Source: JADZAI01 sp964390465 (GTDB lineage Bacteria > Pseudomonadota > Alphaproteobacteria > Micropepsales > Micropepsaceae). Taken from it: a stretch of 64,000 nt of DNA. Below the pieces are notes generated by a model. That model saw only the letters and a program-made list of their open reading frames with translations. It was not told the DNA's origin and made no database searches. The position numbers and the translations under genes are program-made. Of this stretch, positions 54,368 through 63,711 are shown in pieces (the stretch's first letter is position 1; each line of letters begins with the position of its first letter). The stretch lies in NCBI GenBank assembly GCA_964390465.1, contig CAYMIJ010000005.1, forward strand, positions 1 through 64,000, written 5' to 3'.

Positions 54368-55855
54368 ATGTCATCGCTCGTGCCCCGTGTCGTGAAAGGC
54401 TTCAAGGATGCGCCCGCCGCATCCCTGCATGCCCGCCGGCGCATGATCGAAACCGTGCGCCGCGTCTATGAGAGCTTCGGCTTCGAGGCGCTGGAGACCC
54501 CGGCCATCGAATATGTCGAGACGCTGGGCAAGTTTCTGCCGGAAAGCGACCAGCCCGATGCCGGCATCTTCGCGCTGAAGGATGGCGATGAGCAGTGGAT
54601 TGCGCTGCGCTATGACCTGACCGCGCCGCTGTCACGCTATGTCGCGCAGAATATCCAGAGCCTGCCGATGCCGTTCCGCCGCTATCAGATCGGATCGGTC
54701 TTCCGGAATGAAAAGCCGGGGCCGGGCCGCTTCCGTGAGTTCACGCAGTTCGACGTGGATACAGTCGGTAGTGCCTCGATGGTGGCAGATGCCGAAAACT
54801 GCGCCGTGCTGGCCCGCGCCCTTGAGGCGCTGGGACTGGGCGGGCAGGTGCGGATTGCGGTCAACAACCGCAAGGTGCTGGACGGCGTGCTGGAGCGCGC
54901 CGGACTTGGCCAGCCTTCGGTGGATCCGCAGGCGATGACCGCCCTGCGCGCCATCGACAAGTTCGACAAGTTCGGTGCGGCGGGCGTGCGGATGCTGTTG
55001 ACCACCGGCCGCAAGGATGACAGCGGCGACTTCACCAAAGGCGCAGGCCTGAGCGGCGCGCAGGCCGACGCCATTCTGGCCTTCATGGCATCGGGTCAGG
55101 ACGATCGTTCCGCCACCTGCCTGGCGCTGGGCGATGCCGTGAAAGGATCGGCGCGCGGTGAGGAGGGCGTACGCGAGCTTCAGGAAATCTCGGCTCTGCT
55201 CGATGCGATGAACCTGCCTTCATCCGTCGTCGCCTTCGACCCCGGCATCGTGCGGGGCCTTGCCTATTATACCGGCCCTGTTCTGGAAGCGCAGATCACC
55301 TTCGAGATCGCCGATGAGGATGGTCGTCCGCGCCAGTTCGGATCGGTCGCCGGCGGCGGGCGCTATGACGGACTTGTGGGGCGCTTTCTGGACAAGGAAC
55401 TGCCTGCGACAGGTGTTTCCATCGGCGTTGACCGGCTGATTGCGGCGCTGGAAGCGGCCGGGCGGCTGGGCGGCAATGGGGCACAGACGCGCGGACCGGT
55501 GCTGATCGTCGCCTTTGATCGCGCACGCATGGCCGACTATGTGCGCATCGCCGAGGAGCTGCGCGCCGCCAGCATCCCCGCCGAGATCTTTCTGGGCGAC
55601 GGCGGCATGAAACCGCAGCTGCGCTATGCCGACCGCAAGGGATCGCCTGTTGCCATCATCGCGGGTGGTGATGAGTTCGCAGCGAACACCGTGTCCATCA
55701 AGAATCTGGTGCTTGGTGCTGAGATCGCCGCCGCTTCGACCAATGCCAGCAACGAGGAATGGCGTGCTGCCGCCAAGGCGAAGGCGCAGCAGACCGTGCC
55801 GCGCGGCGAAATGATCGCCACGGTGCGGGCCATGCTGGATGAGCTGACGTCATGA
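54368..55855 (+). CDS. hisS: Histidyl-tRNA synthetase
   Basis: A class II synthetase of 495 residues, longer than the E. coli form. Motif 2 and the histidine loops are visible (YQIGSVFRNEKPGPGRFREF, GIVRGLAYYTGPVLE, GGGRYDGL). Immediately coupled downstream (ATGA) are hisZ and hisG, so tRNA charging and histidine synthesis genes are co-transcribed. Confidence 0.96.
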   Translation: MSSLVPRVVKGFKDAPAASLHARRRMIETVRRVYESFGFEALETPAIEYVETLGKFLPESDQPDAGIFALKDGDEQWIALRYDLTAPLSRYVAQNIQSLPMPFRRYQIGSVFRNEKPGPGRFREFTQFDVDTVGSASMVADAENCAVLARALEALGLGGQVRIAVNNRKVLDGVLERAGLGQPSVDPQAMTALRAIDKFDKFGAAGVRMLLTTGRKDDSGDFTKGAGLSGAQADAILAFMASGQDDRSATCLALGDAVKGSARGEEGVRELQEISALLDAMNLPSSVVAFDPGIVRGLAYYTGPVLEAQITFEIADEDGRPRQFGSVAGGGRYDGLVGRFLDKELPATGVSIGVDRLIAALEAAGRLGGNGAQTRGPVLIVAFDRARMADYVRIAEELRAASIPAEIFLGDGGMKPQLRYADRKGSPVAIIAGGDEFAANTVSIKNLVLGAEIAAASTNASNEEWRAAAKAKAQQTVPRGEMIATVRAMLDELTS

Positions 55856-56949
55856 TCGGCGGGTCAGCCGCGCGGCTGACCGCTGCGCGCACCGCGGCCA
55901 CGAGTATCTTTGCCGAAGCGGGATACACACCGGTCGAGCCGCCGCTATTCTCATCAGCCGAGCTGTTTCTTGAGCGGCTGGGCGAACGCTTCCGTCGCCT
56001 TTCCTGTTTCTTTGAGGATGGTGCTGGCACTGAACTGTGTCTGCGGCCAGAGATCACCATTCCGGTCTGCCTGATGGCGCTGGAAGCCGGGTATGACGGC
56101 CGCCAGCCCCTGCGCCTTCGTTATGAAGGACCGGTTTTCCGGCTGGCCGATGACGGCCTGGGACCGGTGATGCAGAGCAGTCAGGCCGGTGCCGAATTTT
56201 TCGGCGATGGAAGCATTCAAGCCGACGCTGAGATCATCACGCTGGCCAGCCGGGCCGTGCGTGCCTGCGGTATTGCACCAGATCGCATCATGATGAGCCA
56301 TGCTGGTGCCTTTCATGATCTGGTGCTGGGCCTCGGACTGCCAGCTGCTCAGGAGGCGCATCTTTTCAATCTTTTTGAAGCCTATGGTTCGGGCCTGAGC
56401 AACCACCTGACGATGACCGAAACCGGGCGTGCATCGGGCGGGGATGAACCGGCGGCGATTTCAAGCGGCCAGATTGAAGCGACACTGACGAGCCGCGGCC
56501 TGACATTGACCGGCGGGCGATCCACCGGCGATGTGGCAGCGCGTCTGGCAGAGCGCACTGCCCAGGCGCATGTGCGCTCCATTCCCGCCCATGCCATTGC
56601 GGCGGTGACGCGCTTCGTGAGCCTGAGAGCGCCTCTGCACGAGGCGGCCGACCAACTGTCAGCGTTTTTCCAATCCTGCGATGTGAACAGCCATGTGCCC
56701 GAACAGCTGCGACAACTCTGCGCGGCACTGGGCGATAAAGCGGCGATGTGTGTGTTCGATGCCAGCATCCATGCGCCGCTTGGCTATTATACCGGGCTTG
56801 AATTCCGCATAGAGGCCGGCGCTTACAGCGTAGCAGGCGGCGGGCGCTATGACCGCCTGTTCACCGACCTTGCAGCCCGGCCCGGTCTAGCCATACCGGC
56901 CATAGGCTGCGCGGTGTTTCTGGACACCGTTGCGGAGGCGCTTTCATGA
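55852..56949 (+). CDS. hisZ: ATP phosphoribosyltransferase regulatory subunit HisZ
   Basis: HisZ is a HisS-like protein without tRNA charging that activates the short HisG. The 365-residue protein has class II-type lines LRLRYEGPVFR and YYTGLEFRIEAGAYSVAGGGRYD split, but lacks the anticodon domain. It is coupled to hisS and hisG by four-base overlaps. Confidence 0.93.
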   Translation: MIGGSAARLTAARTAATSIFAEAGYTPVEPPLFSSAELFLERLGERFRRLSCFFEDGAGTELCLRPEITIPVCLMALEAGYDGRQPLRLRYEGPVFRLADDGLGPVMQSSQAGAEFFGDGSIQADAEIITLASRAVRACGIAPDRIMMSHAGAFHDLVLGLGLPAAQEAHLFNLFEAYGSGLSNHLTMTETGRASGGDEPAAISSGQIEATLTSRGLTLTGGRSTGDVAARLAERTAQAHVRSIPAHAIAAVTRFVSLRAPLHEAADQLSAFFQSCDVNSHVPEQLRQLCAALGDKAAMCVFDASIHAPLGYYTGLEFRIEAGAYSVAGGGRYDRLFTDLAARPGLAIPAIGCAVFLDTVAEALS

Positions 56950-57671
56950 GTGCGCTGTTCGCCATTCCCAGCAAAGGTCGCCTGAAGGACGACGCCATGG
57001 CGCTGCTGGCGCGAGCAGGGCTTGCGCTGGAGCCCTTATCTGAACGCAGCTATGAGACGCGCATTCATGGCGTCGCCGACGTGAAAGTCGTGCTGGTACC
57101 AGCCAGCGAGATCGCCATGCGTCTGGTCAAGGGCGAGCTGGATGCCGGGATCACCGGCGAGGACGTGCTGCGCGAAGCGGCGGGTGTGCTGCAAGGTGCA
57201 GAACATGTGTCTGGCCCGCAACGCATCGGACTGCATGGTCCGACACGGCTTTGCCGCCTTGGCTTTGGCCCCGCGCGGCTTGTCGCCGCCACGCCTGCAA
57301 GCTGGCTGGACTGCACGTGCATGGATGACGTTCATGACATCGCTGCCGAAATCCGCCGGACGCAGAAGCGCCCGCTGCGCGTGGCAACCAAGTATGTGCG
57401 CCTGACACGCGCTTTCTTCGCCCAGCATCTGATCGCCGATTATCGCATCCAGCATTCAACCGGCGCGACCGAGGCGGCCCCTGCCAGCGGCCTTGCTGAC
57501 ATGATCGTCGATATCACCACATCGGGCGCGACATTGCGCGACAACCATCTGCGCATTCTGGATGACGGGCTTATTCTGGATTCCGAGGCGGCACTGTTTC
57601 TGGCCGCACAGCCCAGAGAGGCCCAGACGCTCAACGAAATTGCGACCCGGATCAGCCGGGCAGCCCCATAA
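56946..57671 (+). CDS. hisG: ATP phosphoribosyltransferase, short form HisG
   Basis: HisG makes phosphoribosyl-ATP, the committed step of histidine synthesis. The 241-residue short form lacks the C-terminal regulatory domain, consistent with the adjacent hisZ. The N-terminal line FAIPSKGRLKDDA and the PRPP loop IVDITTSGATLRDN are clear. Confidence 0.95.
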   Translation: MSALFAIPSKGRLKDDAMALLARAGLALEPLSERSYETRIHGVADVKVVLVPASEIAMRLVKGELDAGITGEDVLREAAGVLQGAEHVSGPQRIGLHGPTRLCRLGFGPARLVAATPASWLDCTCMDDVHDIAAEIRRTQKRPLRVATKYVRLTRAFFAQHLIADYRIQHSTGATEAAPASGLADMIVDITTSGATLRDNHLRILDDGLILDSEAALFLAAQPREAQTLNEIATRISRAAP

Positions 57672-57673
57672 GA

Positions 57674-57701
57674 AAACGGCGCGGCCTGCGCCGCGCCGTT
57701 T
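57674..57701. terminator. Terminator between hisG and the S9 peptidase gene
   Basis: AAACGGCGCGGC (57674-57685) and GCCGCGCCGTTT (57690-57701) form a perfect 12-bp stem around CTGC. A short A/T run at both ends makes it usable from either side of these convergent genes. Confidence 0.85.
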
Positions 57702-57724
57702 CACATTCTCATATGCGACAGTTC

Positions 57725-59662
57725 TTATTTGCTGCCGATATGCTGATCGATGAAACCGATCACCGATTGCAGCATCTGAAGACGCGATGAGTATTTCTCC
57801 AGGTTGTGAGTTTCATCCGGCAGGATGACCGTCTGCACCGGCTTGCCCGCCGCCGCCATCGCGGCTGCCATGAGTTCGGTCTGCTCTTTGGGAACCGTCG
57901 TGTCCTTGTCGCCGGTGATGAGCATGACCGGGATCTTGATGGCTGCTGCATATTTGGCCGATGACGCCGTTTCATCAACCGGATCACCCATCTGGCGCTG
58001 CCAGTAGGTAAAAGCAGCCGTCGACCGCTCGCGTTCCCAATCCAGCATGGCACGCAGATCATACACGCCAGCGCCGCCAACAGCACAGGCATAGGTGTCC
58101 GGTTTGAATGCGGCACTTGCCAATGCGGAATAGCCACCAAACGACCAACCGAAAACACAGACCCGCTTCGGGTCAGCGATGCCCTGTGCAACGGCATATT
58201 TCACCGAGCCTTCGATGTCGTCCATCACGCCCTTGCCCCATTGCAGGTGACCGGCATCAGCAAACGCCTTGCCAAACCCACCTGACCCACGGAACTGCGG
58301 CTGGATCACCGCATAACCGCGCGAGACGAGCGGCTGCACAAAGAGCGGATCGTAGCCAACATCATCACGCGCTTCCGGCCCACCATGCGGCACAACGACC
58401 ATAGGCAGGTTTTTCGACTTGCCCGGCGGGAGCGTCAGATAGGCGCGGATGGTCGTGCCGTCAGCACTTTTATAAGTGACGACCTGCGTATCCCCAAGCT
58501 GGGCATTGCGCAGATTGGGGAAGACATCAGCGATCTTCGTGAGGTTCTGGCCTGCCACATCGTACAGATAATAAGTGGGAGGCACCGAAGCTGCCGAAGC
58601 ACGCACTGCGACATGGCTGAAATTGCGTGAGTAAGACACGACTGCGATGTTCTGACCCGGCAGCGCATCCTGAAGCAGCTTATAGGCCGCCTGCCAGTTC
58701 TGGTTCAGAAAATGGATGTCAGGCCGATCGACCGTGAAAGCCAGCCCATTCAACTGACCCGTATAGCGGTTGACGATGCCGCCATCGAGGTCAACGTTGG
58801 GATGCGTGAATATCTCGCGGATGGCATGGCCATCTTCAAGACTGACCTCGTAGGCACCCAGCGTATCATGCGTGCTGCGTGAAATTGCATAGATTGATGT
58901 CCCGCTCTCTGTCAGCGTGAGGGGCGAGAAGTCATCATTCCTGCGCTCCGCAATAATGTCCGTGACTGCGATCTTCTTCCAGCTTCCCCCCTTTGCCTTG
59001 CCGTATGTTTTCAGGTTGCCGCCCTCGAAATCGAAGTCAGTCCGCAAATAAGGCACACCGTCTGGCGTGGCCTGCCATTCAACGGTCGCGCCAGATCCGG
59101 CTTCAACAATCTCGCTGGCCCCCGTGAAGACATCCACTTTCTGGAGGGAAATCCCGCCCCTGTCGGAGGGCGCCGACATCAGCACGTGTGAGGGATCATT
59201 CGGCAAGATGCTCTCAATCGCGCCCGTCTGCCCATAACGTTGCATCCTCGGCACATCGTTGAAGAAAGTCAGAATATTGTTGCCATCCGGATCCATGGCA
59301 AAGGTTTTCACCACGGTCGTCTTCTTGTCCTTTGAGAGGTACGACCTGATTTCCATATCCCGCTTCATGACCTGCAGAATGAGCCGCTTGTCACCCTTCC
59401 AGCTCATGCCCACAACGAACAGGTTTTCCAGTGGCATGGTGGTGAGCGGTGTTTTGGGCTGGGTGAGATCGATCACACGCAGGACATCACCTGTCTGCGC
59501 TGCATCGCCGCCAGAAATGGCGAGATAACGTCCGGTTTCAGAGACCGCGACGATTTTCACCATCGGCTGCGACGAGAAATCTTCCAGAGTGACTGCTCTG
59601 GCTGTCGTCACACAGACAAGCGCAAGCACAAGGCCTGCAAAACTACGCAACAATGCTCTCAT
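57725..59662 (-). CDS. Secreted S9-family prolyl-oligopeptidase-like peptidase
   Basis: The 645-residue product has a signal peptide, a beta-propeller-like N-terminal half with WD-type irregular repeats and a C-terminal alpha/beta-hydrolase domain. The nucleophile Ser507 is in GWSFGGYS, the acid is in GDKDTT (about Asp587), and His619 is in DETHNLEKY. ATG at 59662 (MRALLRS) is chosen because GGGGG lies five bases upstream; ATG at 59674 is an alternative. It is convergent with hisG. Confidence 0.9.
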   Translation of the reverse strand: MRALLRSFAGLVLALVCVTTARAVTLEDFSSQPMVKIVAVSETGRYLAISGGDAAQTGDVLRVIDLTQPKTPLTTMPLENLFVVGMSWKGDKRLILQVMKRDMEIRSYLSKDKKTTVVKTFAMDPDGNNILTFFNDVPRMQRYGQTGAIESILPNDPSHVLMSAPSDRGGISLQKVDVFTGASEIVEAGSGATVEWQATPDGVPYLRTDFDFEGGNLKTYGKAKGGSWKKIAVTDIIAERRNDDFSPLTLTESGTSIYAISRSTHDTLGAYEVSLEDGHAIREIFTHPNVDLDGGIVNRYTGQLNGLAFTVDRPDIHFLNQNWQAAYKLLQDALPGQNIAVVSYSRNFSHVAVRASAASVPPTYYLYDVAGQNLTKIADVFPNLRNAQLGDTQVVTYKSADGTTIRAYLTLPPGKSKNLPMVVVPHGGPEARDDVGYDPLFVQPLVSRGYAVIQPQFRGSGGFGKAFADAGHLQWGKGVMDDIEGSVKYAVAQGIADPKRVCVFGWSFGGYSALASAAFKPDTYACAVGGAGVYDLRAMLDWERERSTAAFTYWQRQMGDPVDETASSAKYAAAIKIPVMLITGDKDTTVPKEQTELMAAAMAAAGKPVQTVILPDETHNLEKYSSRLQMLQSVIGFIDQHIGSK

Positions 59663-59771
59663 GTAAGCCCCCATACCCTTACGGCAGGAATGAACATTAT
59701 CGAGCCATTGGAAAAAGGGGAAGGCCCATGGCAGCATTGACAGCGCCGGGAATTGATTTCACCTGATTGGC

Positions 59772-60473
59772 ATGAGCGATCAGACCCCGCCGCTTCAGGC
59801 GATCATCATTCCGGTGACGGCCTATCAGCAGAACTGCACCCTGCTGTGGTGTACGAAAACCATGCGCGGCGCATTCGTCGACCCGGGCGGCGATATCGAG
59901 CAGTTGAAGGCTGCCGCCGCCGCAAAGGGCGTGACCATCGAGAAACTGCTGATCACCCACGGCCATGGCGACCATTGCGGGCTGGCCGGCAAGCTGGCCG
60001 CCGATCTGGGCGTGCCCATCGAAGGCCCGCATAAGGATGACGCCTTCTGGATCGACATGCTGGACGACGCGGGCCATCGCATGGGCATGACCGGCGCGGC
60101 GCGCTTCACGCCCGATCGCTGGCTTGAGCAGGGCGACACGGTAACGGTGGGCGATCTCACCTTCAACGTCATCCACTGCCCCGGCCATACGCCGGGCCAT
60201 GTCGTGTTCCATCACCCGGCAAGCCGTCTGGCGCTGGTGGGCGATGTGCTGTTTCAGGGTTCGATCGGGCGCACCGATTTTCCCAAAGGCAATTTCGACG
60301 ATCTCGTCACCGCCATCACCACGCGGCTGTGGCCGCTGGGCGGGGAGACCGCCTTCGTGCCGGGTCATGGACCGATGTCGACCTTCGCGCGCGAGCGCCA
60401 GATGAACCCTTACGTTTCAGACCTCGCACTGGGCACGGGCGCATCGCGCGCCAACACATCGGGACCGGGCTGA
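59772..60473 (+). CDS. Metallo-beta-lactamase-fold hydrolase (glyoxalase II-like)
   Basis: A 233-residue MBL-fold protein with the zinc motif THGHGDHCG (His63, His65, Asp67, His68), HCPGHTPGH and GDVLFQGSIGR. This combination is that of YcbL/glyoxalase II-type thioester hydrolases. It is two bases upstream of the PLP-enzyme gene, so the two are likely one operon. Confidence 0.9.
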   Translation: MSDQTPPLQAIIIPVTAYQQNCTLLWCTKTMRGAFVDPGGDIEQLKAAAAAKGVTIEKLLITHGHGDHCGLAGKLAADLGVPIEGPHKDDAFWIDMLDDAGHRMGMTGAARFTPDRWLEQGDTVTVGDLTFNVIHCPGHTPGHVVFHHPASRLALVGDVLFQGSIGRTDFPKGNFDDLVTAITTRLWPLGGETAFVPGHGPMSTFARERQMNPYVSDLALGTGASRANTSGPG

Positions 60474-60475
60474 AG

Positions 60476-61732
60476 ATGGCTCTCTTTCCCGATTATGGCG
60501 AAGATGCCGCAGCGGTGATTGCCGCCCTGCAGGAAAAGCGCGGCGGTGATGCGCGCTGGCAGGACGGGCGCACCTTCGGCATGGTCTATGATGGCGGCCC
60601 GTCGGTACATCATGTCGCTGAAGAAGCGGCGAGGCTTTATCTCCACGAGAATGCTCTGAACACCAAAGCCTTTCCATCGCTGGCTGAGATCCAGAACGAT
60701 GTCGTGGGATGGGTGGGGGCGATGCTGCACGCACCAGACAGCGCTGCCGGTTTCATGACCAGCGGCGGCACCGAGTCCATTCTGTGTGCCGTGCTGGCGG
60801 CCCGTGAGCGCGCCGAGAAGGAACGCGGCATCACCGAGCCGGAAATCGTGCTGGCCGAAAGCGCCCATGCGGCCTTTCACAAGGCGGCGCATATTTACAA
60901 GATGCGCGTCATCAAGACCAAAGTGCGCGCCGACTGGACCGCCAACGTGGACGCCATGGCGGCGGCCATGACGCCGAACACGGTGCTGGTCGTCGGCTCT
61001 GCCCCGCAATATCCGCAAGGCGTGGTGGATGACATTCCGTCCATCGCCGCCATGGCGGCAGAGGCGGGCGCGAACTGCCATGTCGATGCCTGCATGGGCG
61101 GCTTCGTTCTGCCCTTCGCCGAACGGCTGGGCCGCGCCGTGCCGCCGTGGGATTTCCGCGTGCCGGGGGTCAGCTCGATTTCAGCTGACCTGCACAAGCT
61201 CGGCTATGCGCCCAAAGGCGCGTCGGTGATCCTCTATCGCAACCGCGATCTGCGCAGCCATCAGACTTTCATCTTCGATGGCTGGCTGGGCGGGCTTTAT
61301 GGTTCGCCCAACATGCAGGGCACACGCGCCGGTGCGCCAATGGCCGCAGGCTGGGCCGTGATGAAGCATCTGGGCGCTGAGGGTTATCTGAAGCTGACCG
61401 CCGAGGCGCTGGCCAATGCCGACCGCATCCGCGCGGCGATCGCTGAGATCGACGGGCTGAAAGTTCTGGGCGGGGGCCGTTATCATCTGGTGGCCATCAC
61501 GTCGGACACGGAGGCAAGGCAGCCCATGGATGTGTTTGCACTGGGCGATGCGCTGCTGAAACGCGGCTGGTTCCACGACCGGCAAAGCCCGCCCGATACG
61601 CTGCACCTGACGGTCAGCGCCGGAAATAGCAAGGCGATGGACGCCTATCTCGCGGCGCTGACCGATGCCGCCGCCGAGGTGGCGGGCCAGCGCAGTGCCG
61701 ACCGTTCAACGAATTACGCGACACTGGAATAG
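60476..61732 (+). CDS. PLP-dependent decarboxylase/lyase, sphingosine-1-phosphate-lyase-like
   Basis: A 418-residue group II PLP enzyme. Lys241 (SADLHKLGYAPKG) would bind PLP; SADxHK with YAPKGASVILYRN is characteristic of S1P-lyase-like proteins. FMTSGGTES and HVDACMGGF add to this. If it is a true lyase it would split a phosphorylated sphingoid base; a related amino-acid decarboxylase is also possible. ATG at 60476 directly follows the MBL gene. Confidence 0.85.
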   Translation: MALFPDYGEDAAAVIAALQEKRGGDARWQDGRTFGMVYDGGPSVHHVAEEAARLYLHENALNTKAFPSLAEIQNDVVGWVGAMLHAPDSAAGFMTSGGTESILCAVLAARERAEKERGITEPEIVLAESAHAAFHKAAHIYKMRVIKTKVRADWTANVDAMAAAMTPNTVLVVGSAPQYPQGVVDDIPSIAAMAAEAGANCHVDACMGGFVLPFAERLGRAVPPWDFRVPGVSSISADLHKLGYAPKGASVILYRNRDLRSHQTFIFDGWLGGLYGSPNMQGTRAGAPMAAGWAVMKHLGAEGYLKLTAEALANADRIRAAIAEIDGLKVLGGGRYHLVAITSDTEARQPMDVFALGDALLKRGWFHDRQSPPDTLHLTVSAGNSKAMDAYLAALTDAAAEVAGQRSADRSTNYATLE

Positions 61733-61734
61733 CC

Positions 61735-62367
61735 ATGATTGAAGCCGTCATCTGGGACTTTGGCGGGGTGCTGACCTCATCGCCGTTCGAGGCGTTCGCG
61801 CGATACGAGCGCGAGAGGGGCCTGCCCACCGACATCATCCGCCGCACCAATGCGGCCAATCATCACGAAAATGCCTGGGCCAAATTTGAGCGCGCCGAGA
61901 TTGATCTCGATGCGTTCGACGCGCTGTTCGCAGCGGAGTCGCGGGCGCTGGGGGCCGAGGTGCGCGGGCGCGACGTGCTGCCGCTGCTTTCAGGCGATCT
62001 GCGCCCCGCGATGGTCGAGGCGCTGCGCCGCGTGAAAGCCAGATTCAAGACCGGCTGCATCACCAATAATCTGCCTGCCAATCAGATGGGCTCAAGCGGC
62101 GGACGCTCGATCTACGTCGCCGAAGTGATGGCACTGTTCGATCATGTGATCGAGTCGGCCAAGATCGGCCTGCGCAAGCCCGACCCGCGCATCTATGAGA
62201 TGATGACCAGCGCGCTGGGCGTTGATCCGAGAGCTTGCGTCTATCTCGATGATCTAGGCGTCAATCTGAAACCGGCGCGCGACATGGGAATGACCACGAT
62301 CAAGGTGATGGACCCGGCGCGCGCTATCGCGGAACTCGAAGCCGCAACGGGATTGACCCTGACATGA
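61735..62367 (+). CDS. HAD-family hydrolase
   Basis: A 210-residue HAD phosphatase/dehalogenase-like protein: WDFGGVLTS (nucleophile Asp in motif I), TNN (motif II), then K and YLDDLGVNLKPA (motif IV). The N-terminal form DFGGVL is the subgroup found in epoxide-hydrolase N-domains and ACAD10. It lies two bases after the PLP gene and overlaps dapB by four bases. Confidence 0.9.
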   Translation: MIEAVIWDFGGVLTSSPFEAFARYERERGLPTDIIRRTNAANHHENAWAKFERAEIDLDAFDALFAAESRALGAEVRGRDVLPLLSGDLRPAMVEALRRVKARFKTGCITNNLPANQMGSSGGRSIYVAEVMALFDHVIESAKIGLRKPDPRIYEMMTSALGVDPRACVYLDDLGVNLKPARDMGMTTIKVMDPARAIAELEAATGLTLT

Positions 62368-63146
62368 GCGCGGTGCCGGTCGTCATCGCCGGGGCAGCAG
62401 GCCGCATGGGCGCGGCGCTGATCGAGGCCATCGCTGCCGACCCACGCCTGAGCGTTCATGCCGCGCTGGAACATGACGGGCACAAGGCGCTGGGTGAGAC
62501 ACGCGGTGGCGTGACGGTTACCAACAATGCGCTGGAAGCTGTGCTGCATGCGCGTGCCATCGTGGATTTCACGACGCCTGGCTCTACCGTGGCACTGGCG
62601 GCACTCGCTGCGCAGGCGCGTATCGTGCATGTGATCGGCACGACGGGGCTTACATCAGATGATCAGAAAAAGATCGAGGCTGCGGCCCGTCACGCCGTGA
62701 TTGTGCAGTCGGGCAATTTCTCGCTCGGCGTCAATCTGCTGGCGGGGCTTGTGAAGAAAGCCGCCGCCGCGCTGGGGCCACAATTCGATATCGAGATCGT
62801 CGAGATGCATCACCGCCACAAGGTGGATGCGCCATCCGGCACGGCGCTGATGCTGGGCCGTGCGGCGGCTGAAGGGCGCGGTGTCAGTCTGTCGCAGATG
62901 CGCCTACCTGCCCGCGAAGGCCATACCGGGGCACGTCCTGAAGGCGGCATCGGCTTTGCCGCATTGCGCGGTGGTTCGGTGGTGGGCGATCACACTGTCA
63001 TACTGGCCGCCGATCACGAGCGCATTGAACTGACCCACAAGGCGGAATCGCGCGGCATCTTCGCGCGCGGCGCGCTGGCGGCGGCATTGTGGGGACAGGG
63101 CAAGCCGCCTGGCCTTTACGCCATGAGCGATGTGCTGGGGCTCTAG
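62364..63146 (+). CDS. dapB: 4-hydroxy-tetrahydrodipicolinate reductase DapB
   Basis: DapB carries out the second step of lysine/meso-diaminopimelate synthesis. The 260-residue product has the nucleotide-binding GAAGRMG at residues 9-15 and the catalytic EMHHRHKVDAPSGTAL. Its TAG stop shares bases with the DUF2244 gene stop (63143-63146). Confidence 0.97.
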   Translation: MSAVPVVIAGAAGRMGAALIEAIAADPRLSVHAALEHDGHKALGETRGGVTVTNNALEAVLHARAIVDFTTPGSTVALAALAAQARIVHVIGTTGLTSDDQKKIEAAARHAVIVQSGNFSLGVNLLAGLVKKAAAALGPQFDIEIVEMHHRHKVDAPSGTALMLGRAAAEGRGVSLSQMRLPAREGHTGARPEGGIGFAALRGGSVVGDHTVILAADHERIELTHKAESRGIFARGALAAALWGQGKPPGLYAMSDVLGL

Positions 63147-63622
63147 GCCGCGCTGAGCGCCGCCATGCGCCGCTGAAGGGCCTGACGCAGCGCATCATAG
63201 ACTTCGCGTCGCTCATCCTCCGTCAGGAACTCGGCCAACTTCACGCCCTTGCCATGGGTGGTGATGGTGACGCCGCCCTGCCCGTGCCGATTTTCGGAAA
63301 TGCCGACACGCGCAAAGCCCGGTTCAAAGGTCCAGCGCTTCTCTGCCCCCTTTGGATCGACATGCGTGACGGAAAGTTCGCGCGCATCCAGCACGACATG
63401 TTCGCGCATCTGCCCGGCCTGATTGTTCAGACGGAAGGCGATGAGGACGCCCATAACATCAAGGCCTAGAAAGGGCAGGACCGGCCAGCCGCCCTGCATG
63501 GCAAAACGCAGACCCATGAAAAGATTGAGCGCGATCATGACACCGAGCAGGGCAAAGAACCCGCGCCGGTCAAGCGAGCGGCTGGGACTGAGCGTGGCGT
63601 TGAAGAAATACGCAGTGGCCAT
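63143..63622 (-). CDS. DUF2244 membrane protein
   Basis: A 159-residue protein with two membrane segments (FFALLGVMIALNLFMGL and VLPFLGLDVMGVLIAF) and a cytosolic or periplasmic beta-rich C-terminus. It matches DUF2244, a small integral membrane family common in alphaproteobacteria next to nth/dapB. Function unknown. ATG at 63622 is chosen because MATAYFFNATL is the family start. Confidence 0.85.
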   Translation of the reverse strand: MATAYFFNATLSPSRSLDRRGFFALLGVMIALNLFMGLRFAMQGGWPVLPFLGLDVMGVLIAFRLNNQAGQMREHVVLDARELSVTHVDPKGAEKRWTFEPGFARVGISENRHGQGGVTITTHGKGVKLAEFLTEDERREVYDALRQALQRRMAALSAA

Positions 63623-63711
63623 CAGGGCTTTTTCTAGAAAACCCGTGCGCAAAGGTCGAGGTGAAAACGTCGGGCCTTTGCCATGCGGCGTTCTTCCGGC
63701 ACAAGCACGCC

